A stretch of DNA of 64,000 nt from the NCBI RefSeq assembly GCF_032854445.1, contig NC_088296.1, positions 4,737,246 through 4,801,245 of the forward strand, given 5' to 3'. Every line of letters starts with the position of its first letter. Position 1 is the stretch's first letter. The translations under genes were made by a program, and so were the position numbers. This document shows, one piece after another, positions 56,950-64,000 of this stretch. The stretch is from Liolophura sinensis. Its lineage: Eukaryota; Mollusca; Polyplacophora; Chitonida; Chitonidae. Below the pieces are notes generated by a model that ran no database searches, had not been told where the DNA came from, and saw only the letters and a program-made list of their open reading frames with translations.

Positions 56950-57780
56950 TCCACCGGTTAACAAATTCCTCGGAAAAGTTTGTACATTGTCGTACTCTAT
57001 CCTGATTGAGATTTTAATTAACATTTAAGGATAAATAAGGAATGTGTTTTTTGGTTAATTACAGTGGGTTGTACTGACCATATATATATATATGTACATG
57101 CATTAGCACAGCTTACAGTGAAGGAAAAAGACCTCAGCAGTCTCTCATGCCACTTGTGGTTTTGCACAGAGCAGTGATACTTGAGGCCTGTTTTATTCAT
57201 AATACTGCCTCAGATACAGCTTACAGTTTATCAACAAAACCCGGCGAAACAAGAAATGTTGATATGTTTTCTGTCATGGGTTTCGACTTGGTGTGTCAAT
57301 ATGTCAGACATAGACGCGAGGTTGGCCGCCGGTACATGTATGGCTCTGGCGGCTGGAGGAAAATACCACACTACTGCGCTCTAATACTTGGAAAATTTAA
57401 GGTGTTCCATCAGCTTCAGTTTTTCCACCTGCACGTAGCGATTGAATAAAAGCGTGTTTAATCAGTGAATCGCATCGGGAAAAAAGTTATTTGGTTACAT
57501 GCAGCTTCTAAGTTGTCAAAGGGCAAACAATTCAGTGTGGTTACTGTTGCCATTGGTGAGTGAGAGTTATCGAACTTTTTTTCTGTGTGATTTGAGATGA
57601 CGGCTGTTTCTTGAAGGGATATTGCTCTTCCAATATCTGGTCATACCGAATTAAAATATCAAATGTAATATTGCCGTATTTGACTTAACACAGATTGTTA
57701 TATGCATTGTTGTTATGTTTGAGTTGTAATCCAGCAAGAAGGGTCATTTAAGTGTTACTGACCGGCATAAGTGAAATATC
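56950..57780. other. No recognisable gene
   Basis: Open frames at 57147-57449 and 57181-57384 have no recognisable domain. AATAAA followed by a GT-rich stretch at 57445 could be a polyadenylation signal for a transcript running through, but nothing ties it to FECH. Confidence 0.35.
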
Positions 57781-57784
57781 TCGA

Positions 57785-58023
57785 ATGGTAACAGCTCAGC
57801 TGGTTAGCGCGTCAGCGCAGCGCAGTGACCCAGGAGACTCTCAACAATGTGGTCGCTGTGAGTTCAAGTCCAGCTCATGCTGGCTTCCTCATCGGCCGTA
57901 CGTGGGAAGGTCTGCCAACAACCTGCTTATGGTCGTGGGTGTCCTCTCACCATAATGCTGGCCGCCGTCTTGAAAGTGAAATATTCTTGAGTACGGCGTA
58001 AAACACCAATCAAATAAATAAAT
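57785..58023 (+). mobile_element. SINE family A, full length
   Basis: Head 'cagctcagctggttagcgcg', B box gagttcaagtcc, body with a small internal deletion, tail 'aaacaccaatcaaataaat'. Confidence 0.9.
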
Positions 58024-58230
58024 TGAATGCATCTGGCCCTAGATTTTATTGTCTGTATGTACAATATTATTTTCATTTTTGGTCTGTAATACTTGATATT
58101 TGCTACATTTTGTTAGTCTTCAGAGAATTTCTGTTAGAAATGGCATCTCAGTCCCGAGTACAAATCTGGCTGAAAAAAGTTAATCAAATTCAAGTTGAGA
58201 ATAAGGAGAAATATGCTAAATCTGGCCATA

Positions 58231-58538
58231 GTTGGCAGAATCGTCCGAACGCTGTTTATACCTAATATATAAACCAAGGTACCAATGCCTGGAACAGAAG
58301 ACACGACTTTTAACTTTTATAACTACTCATAAAACCCGGAAAAATAGTCCAATCTCAACCAAACAACGTTCGTTTGAAAGCTGACTCATTAAGTTTTAGT
58401 CGTTTGGGTGAGATTGGACTATTTTTCCATGTTTTGTGTCCAGTTATGTGAGGATGGATCTTCTGTCCTAGGCTCTGAAGTTATGTACCTTGTTATATAT
58501 ATTAGGTATACATAGCGGTCGGACGACTGTGCCAAATA
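58231..58538. mobile_element. Second palindromic (foldback/MITE-like) element
   Basis: Left arm: 'ttggcagaatcgtccgaacg', 'tatacctaatatataaac', 'aaaaatagtccaatctca'. Right arm: reverse complements of these at 58408-58538 ('tgagattggactattttt', 'atatattaggtata', 'cggtcggacgactgtgcca'). Arms are about 145 bp with a centre near 58385. No coding content. Ends cannot be defined sharply. Confidence 0.7.
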
Positions 58539-58559
58539 TAAATGTGACGTCGTATATGT

Positions 58560-59215
58560 AGGTTTTAGATGGCTGTAAGGTCAGAATATAAAATACTCGC
58601 ATTGGATAAAAAAATATATGGTACTTTCAAAGCTGTGGATATAGGTTTTCACTTCATTCTATTTTATTACTATATAATTGTAAGTTAGCAGATAATATTT
58701 TCAAAACACCATTTTCAAATGTAATTAAATGTAAAAAATCTTATTGAGGAAAACCCCTCGTGGACACTGGCTTTGGGCAATCCTCTGTAAATAAAGCATT
58801 CAATTAAGTAGGTTTAATATAGGTTTGTGTAGCCGTGTGGCCCTGCGTAGCAGTGACGCCCTGTGTAACCATACAACGCCCACATGTACAACCTGAAAAC
58901 TATTCTGTTGAACTGAAGGTACATGTAATTCTACGTTTTAGTGATGCTAGAATGTATTACGTTACTATAACATTATATCTTATGGACACCTTAGTATACT
59001 GAGAAAACAATTCTGTTAACTAACGGAGCAAGTATTCACTGTAACATATGTTCTACCATCACTTGGACAATGTAGAATTCTCTCAGTTTAAACAGCTTAA
59101 TTTTGAGTGTGTATGTAAATATGTTGGCTGGATAACAGGTAATGGGTTAATGTTAATACTTATAACTCTACATGTACTTATACCTCCTTTACTATAAATA
59201 AGGGAATGCGCGAAA
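58560..59215. other. No recognisable feature
   Basis: AT-rich sequence with AATAAA near 58792-58797. No ORF or repeat recognised. The same holds for 59480-60110, apart from a short match to repeat family D near 59570-59600. Confidence 0.4.
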
Positions 59216-59217
59216 CC

Positions 59218-59478
59218 GAATGATCAGCGCGCTAGCGTAGCGCAGCACGACGACCTGTGAACATCTCACAACTGCGATCCCTGTGAATTCAAGTCCAGCT
59301 CATGCTGGTTTACTCCCTGGACGTGTGTGGTATGGTCTGGCAGCAGCCTGTGGGTGGTCGTGGGATTTTCTCTGGGGTTGTGCAGGGTTTTTATCCCACA
59401 ATAATAATGACCGTTGTCGTATATAAGTGAAATATTCTTGTACACCGAATAAAACACTTATCAAATAACTAAATACAC
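59218..59478 (+). mobile_element. SINE family A, nearly full length, old
   Basis: 'gatcagcgcgctagcgtagc', 'gaattcaagtccagctcatg', 'taagtgaaatattcttgtac', then a degenerate tail. Confidence 0.82.
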
Positions 59479-60119
59479 AACTATGGTCAGATAACAGCCG
59501 GTAAATCAGCTACTATCTAAAGTTCTATTTTGAAAAGATTTGTTTTAGACTTTTCTCGTGTGTGACTTCTTCTCTTGGCATGATGAAAAATTCAGGAGCA
59601 TAGTGTGTATGTAGGCCACGTTCTCCTTTGTCTCGGCGTTCATCTGCTTGTTTTGTCAATCTTCCAAATTTTAGAAAAATTATGGCTTTTCATTTGACTT
59701 ATAAAATCTCACGATTTTTTCATTAAAAAGTGTAAACTTTCTGTTGGAGAATTTGTCAACATGTAAGCTAACAGTTGACATGGTATAGGTACAGGTATCT
59801 ATTCTAGATCAGCATCGTATTTTTGCAATTAAACAACTGATTTAATTAACGTATTGTTGTCTGTTCTTCTGTTCAGCTACGTTAAGCAGCTTTACGAGAA
59901 GGCGGAGATGTTCAGCTGCCGTGAGCAGCTGTACGGAAAGAGAGATGATGTTATTTTTTTTTAGGCGGAGGATGGTGGGGTGCTTCGCAGCTTTTATCCT
60001 TCCAACCTACCTCCTGAAAAATCCCTAAATATATAGTGATCACCTTTTCTGTGAGTTCGTGGGTCCGATTTGCATATGTCTTGGAAACGTCTTTGAGATG
60101 AATAGTGAAATTCATTGAG

Positions 60120-60440
60120 TACGCTAGTAGAGCGTCCACTTCGGGAGCAGTAGTTCCACGGTCAATCCTTGGTTGGGTCACACATTTAGACCATAAAAGA
60201 CTTGGCGATTTGCATTAAGGGGACGGTACAACCCGTATCAGTATAATGGCTCGGGCGGGACGGCTTACTTGCCGTCGGTAAGTCGTCTCAGTGAAGCGCC
60301 GCTAGATAAGAGAGCAGTAGAAATCCGTACTGCAACAAGGAGGCACATTACATGCACTCCCTAGGGCTCCTTCGTCGTCATATGACTGGACAGTTGTAAA
60401 GTACGACGCTTAACCCTAAGCACTCGCTCACTCGTCGAGT
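60120..60440 (+). mobile_element. SINE family B copy
   Basis: 'acgctagtagagcgtccact' (decayed A box), 'acaacccgtatcagtataat', 'aagtcgtctcagtgaagcgc', 'actgcaacaaggaggcac' and 'aagcactcgctcactcg'. About 320 bp. Best long copy with 46757-47083. Confidence 0.75.
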
Positions 60441-60564
60441 ACGCGAGCCCTAAGGCCACGTTCGGAAACCAACCCAATCCGCCCATAAGTTTTACATGTT
60501 ACAAGAGAATAACATTGCGTTGTTCTCACTGAATTAATTTCAAGCTGATCACTAACTTCCAACT

Positions 60565-60745
60565 GATTGATTTACTGGTGATCAACACCGTCCTCAGGAA
60601 TTTTTCACTTATATGACGGCGGTCAGCGTTATCAGTGGAATAAACCCGAGTGGCAGGAGTAAACCAACGCTAGATAACAGACCAACCTATTGACCTGAAG
60701 CCGCAACGCCACACTTCATTGGCCAGAGGCCTGGTATATGTAAGT
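60565..60745 (-). mobile_element. SINE family A, diverged, reverse
   Basis: 'tttttcacttatatgacggc' and 'ggtcagcgttatcagtgg', then decayed sequence up to about 60745. Confidence 0.55.
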
Positions 60746-60856
60746 AGTTGCAGCGACCCACGGCCTTAAACATATGAGCGATTCGGTGTAAAGAGCTATT
60801 CAATATTTCCAGGTCACCACTTTGTTTTCTTTTCTGTAGAATTGTACTGCAACTCG

Positions 60857-61026
60857 TGATGGTTTCCTCTCCAGCCGTACGTGGGAAGGTCCTTCAGCAA
60901 CCTGCAGATGGTCGTGAGTTCCCCCGGGCTCTGTCCGGTTTCCTCCTACCATAATGCTGGCCGCCGTCGTATAAGTGAAATATTCTTGAGTATGGCGTAA
61001 AACACCAATCAAATAAATAAATAAAA
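60857..61026 (+). mobile_element. SINE family A, 5'-truncated
   Basis: 'ggtttcctctccagccgtac' to 'aaacaccaatcaaataaat' with an (AAAT)n tail. Confidence 0.88.
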
Positions 61027-61284
61027 TTTTACTGGCCTGTCAGCATTGATTAGTCCCATAGTAATATAGTATATCCCGCTCACATTGTTCGTTGGGTCTG
61101 GGTGACAATAAGAGAGAGGCGACGCTCCTCTGGCCGTTTTTGCACATCGATAAAGACCGATTGTCGCCGAGCTTGACCAAGGTGTGGGGAAAATTCGTCA
61201 GTAAAGGTACCAGTTTATGCCGGTATCTTCTACCCATAAAACTGACCCATAAGACGTAAAAGTTCTCGAGCATAGCGTTAAATG

Positions 61285-61382
61285 ATAATCGGATGGTCGT
61301 GGGTTTCCGTCGTTGGCCGCCGTTGTATAAGTGAAATATTCTAGAATACAGCATAAAACACCAGTCAGAATAAATAAATGAA
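61285..61382 (+). mobile_element. SINE family A, internally deleted, abutting the Naiad-like element
   Basis: 'cggatggtcgtgggtttccg' joins directly to 'ggccgccgttgtataagtga', then the tail. The retroelement frame begins within about 25 bp of the tail. Confidence 0.8.
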
Positions 61383-61399
61383 TTAAATGATAATCTAGT

Positions 61400-64000
61400 A
61401 AGTAGATGGCTTCCGCTTCAAGGTACATGCGGGTGATTCGCTGCAACATGTTTTCTAACGATGTAGAAACACTAAAAAAAATAAATCTTTTAATTTCCAC
61501 AGACTGTCATCTGAGTGATGTGAGAATGTATTCTACTACTGTAACAGATAATTCTGCTAAATATAACACATATATTTTATTAATTCATCATAAAGATTCT
61601 ATTAAACTAACAGGATATAAGCATTTCTCTGCCTCCGACCATGACTGGGACCATTTCAGCATTCAAATAATAGAATAGGTTTATCCATCAACAAATGAGA
61701 CTGATGTCGAATTTGAACGTAAAATCCGTGACCCTGAGCTTTTCTGGATGCTAGAGATTGGTTCAGTCTTTCCATATGGGTTGAGTGATAACGTTATGGG
61801 AATCAGCAATGTAACATCTAGCCAACCATATGACTCCATCGTAACAAATTTATTCAAATACCATAAACGTAGGCCTCGCAGTCATGGTAGGAGAAAGTTC
61901 AACAGAAACATGATTCACAAACACGTTACCGTTAGCTATTTAGTCGGATTGTCGTATGACACCAATAGCATGCATGCTCTACGCACAGTATTATATACAC
62001 TGCCATTGAACTTGCTAAAACAGGTCGTTCAAGACGTATCCAATAACATACACAATTTTAATGTTCCACCTCACCTTGTACGTCTGTATCAAGACATATC
62101 GTATTTTCGATTGTATCGCCCTGTAACTGCAATTGAAACTCAACACGATCGGCTCTTTCTGAAGATAAAGTATTTAGAGAGTGGCCTTGAGTTAATTAAC
62201 CTACCACGCATCTTTAATGAACCTGATGCTCGTAGTGCTGTGCCTAATTATTTCAATATCCAAGAGCCACCTTGCATATCCTATGAGTATACAAAGCCTA
62301 TCGATTCCAAAATTTTCAATTATTCCCAGGCCATCAAGGAGTTCGATTTGATGACGTATACTTCTGGCGGCTATAACTGTGATTGTGAATCCTCAGTTTT
62401 TACCTACAACAAATGCAAACATGTCTTGACTGGTGACCTTAATATTATTAAGAATCATGGTCTAAGGAATCTCTTTATGAGGGGTCCTAAGTATAGAGAA
62501 AAGAGTAATGTCAACATTCGATCAAACAAAAAAATATCATCTCGGCACTTGAGTATGTTAAAAAATGGTCAAAACGGGAGAAAGTGGATTCTTCGGTACT
62601 TAACGATTGGCTTGAGATTGTCAAAAAGAAAGTTAGTTTAACTGTACACCGTCTAGACATTGATGCTCTACCTAAAGTTAAACAGGTTCTGAAGGATCCC
62701 ACTGTGCAGGAAACACTCGCTGACCTTCATAGTAAATTTGTCATCACTGTAGCAGACAAGGCTCCTAATAATGTCATCTTTATTTGCAAGAATTATTACA
62801 ATCAAATTCTTGTTCAAGAGCTATGTGCATCTTCAACAACATCGACGTATTCTGCTACTACATGTACTCTGGAGGAACTATTTAACAAACACAAAACTTT
62901 TCTTAAAGAAAGCCGCATAAATATACCTACCCATCACACAGAAATACCACAACTTTACTGGATTCCTAAAATGCATAAATCCCCATACATGGCTCGATTT
63001 ATTGCAGTTTCAAGAAGCTGTACCGCCAAACTCTTGTCAACCCTACTCACGAGAGCGTTACAAGAAGTAAAGTCATTTTGGAATAAGTATTGTGCCATAA
63101 CAAAATATTCAGGTGTCAACTGCATGTGGATTCTTAACAACCCCAAACGTCTTGCAGGAGAACTCGATGCTCATATGCATATACCGTACAAAGACGTATC
63201 CACATGAGATTTCTCTACTCTCTATACTACGATTCCTCACAAAGATCTTATTGAAAGAATATCGTCGTTAATTGTCTCGGTATTTACTAAAACAGGTCAC
63301 CGTTACATTAACGTCAGAAGCAATAAGGCTTTCTTTAGTTCTACTCCATATAAAGGTTACCACTCATGGGATGTTACATTATTTATTGAATTCCTTGAAT
63401 TTCTCATTAATAACATCTATGTGAAATTCGGAGATACTATTTACCAACAGTGCATAGGTATTCCAATGGGTACCAATTGTGCGCCTCTTTTGGCAGACCT
63501 ATACCTGTTTTCATATGAATACGACTATATGCAGAAATTACTTTAAAGTAATATCTTTAAAGCTCGATCCTTTTCATTTACCAAACGGTATACTGATGAT
63601 CTACTGGCGTTAAATAATCCCCATATTGCTGAAGCGGTGAAGGAAATCTATCCGCCTTCATTGGATTTAAAGGAGACAACAGATAGTCCTGATGGTACAT
63701 CTTATTTGGATCTATATCTGTACAAAGACGAACAAGGTCTTTCACGCCGCCTTTACGACAAAAGGGATAATTTCAATTTTGATATTGTAAATTATCCTTA
63801 TTTAGATAGCAATATACCAAAGGGTCCTGCATATGGCGTATACATATCTCGCCTTGTAGCATTTGTCAGATCTTGCATCAATTGGCATGACTTTAATCTG
63901 CGTCACAAGTTGCTAGTTCAAAAACTAGTTTGTCAAGGATACTCCATCAAACGCCTTCATTCTAAGTTTCTCAAATTTTACAATGAGTATAACACTCTCG
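61400..64000 (+). mobile_element. Naiad-type Penelope-like retroelement (continues past window)
   Basis: Domain order is remnant endonuclease, CxC linker, then reverse transcriptase. This is the permuted order of the Naiad group of Penelope-like elements (published family knowledge); canonical members carry the GIY-YIG domain at the C-terminus. The 5' end adjoins a SINE A/T-rich tail, in line with the reported insertion bias of these elements for simple repeats. The 3' end is outside the window. Confidence 0.8.
61406..64000 (+). pseudogene. Naiad-like EN-RT polyprotein with four interruptions
   Basis: Visible parts in order: endonuclease C-terminal half (WDHFSIQIIE; then ELFWMLEIGSVFPYGLSD, the family's E-x-x-W and P-x-GL signature), CxC linker (NCDCESS, KCKHVLTGDLNIIK, FMRGPKYRE), RT1 (VITVADKAPNNVIFICK), RT2 (YWIPKMHKSPYMARFIAV), motif A (DFSTLYTTIPH), insertion region, motif B (GIPMGTNCAPLLADLYLF), motif C YTDD (usual YIDD) and thumb-side YDKRDNFNF. 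Interruptions: TAG at 61676-61678; a one-base frame change within about 62505-62530 near a seven-A run; TGA at 63205-63207 directly before motif A; TAA at 63544-63546. The N-terminal GIY/YIG strands are not recognisable, so the copy may be 5'-truncated. The TGA could be recoded, the others not. Confidence 0.82.

Noticed and set aside
57147-57449. 100-codon frame as a gene or first exon
   Set aside because: No recognisable motif, no good splice context and no neighbours that would complete a protein.
57445-57450. AATAAA as the FECH polyadenylation signal
   Set aside because: 3.4 kb past the stop with a minisatellite and SINEs between; no evidence of a continuous transcript.
63205-63207. Annotating the UGA as selenocysteine
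   Set aside because: One copy that also has TAG, TAA and a frame change cannot decide it, and no SECIS region is in the window. Kept only as a finding.

Overview
The window is animal nuclear DNA, most likely from a mollusc. I infer this from the small split exons with GT..AG introns, the very high load of a tRNA-derived SINE that ends in an (AAAT)n tail, many minisatellites, a Naiad-type Penelope-like retroelement and a Tc1-type transposon. There are no prokaryotic signals. Species cannot be named from the sequence alone.

Two real cellular genes can be assembled. (1) On the minus strand, 24977 to 15045, five coding exons encode an SLC16/monocarboxylate-transporter-like protein of about 480 aa. 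All five exons join in phase except for one extra base in a six-C run in exon 2. (2) On the plus strand, 31472 to 54018, eleven coding exons encode mitochondrial ferrochelatase (FECH), 432 or 433 aa. It catalyses the last step of heme synthesis. Every junction is in phase, and the catalytic His/Glu and four [2Fe-2S] cysteines are all present. The two genes are divergently oriented, with about 6.5 kb between their starts. I see no functional link between them.

Most of the rest is repetitive. Region by region: 1-2.2 kb, the 5' part of an open EN-RT frame of a non-LTR retrotransposon (minus). 3.7-5 kb, SINE and composite tandem repeats. 10.5-14.8 kb, a G-rich minisatellite complex just beyond the 3' end of the transporter. 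15-25 kb, the transporter, with a 23-bp minisatellite and a Tc1 element (22.39-23.93 kb) in its introns. 29.1-30.1 kb, a 1-kb foldback palindrome. 31.5-54 kb, FECH, where seven arrays of different unit length (27, 36, 28, 51, 34, 68 and 29 bp) make up roughly a third of the gene. 54.5-56.1 kb, a 26-bp array and degenerate repeats. 56.4-61.4 kb, SINE copies and a second palindrome. 61.4 kb to the end, a decayed Naiad-like element with an in-frame UGA next to RT motif A.

The many long open frames inside the minisatellites are artefacts of repeat units whose length is a multiple of three or which lack stop triplets. They are not annotated as genes.
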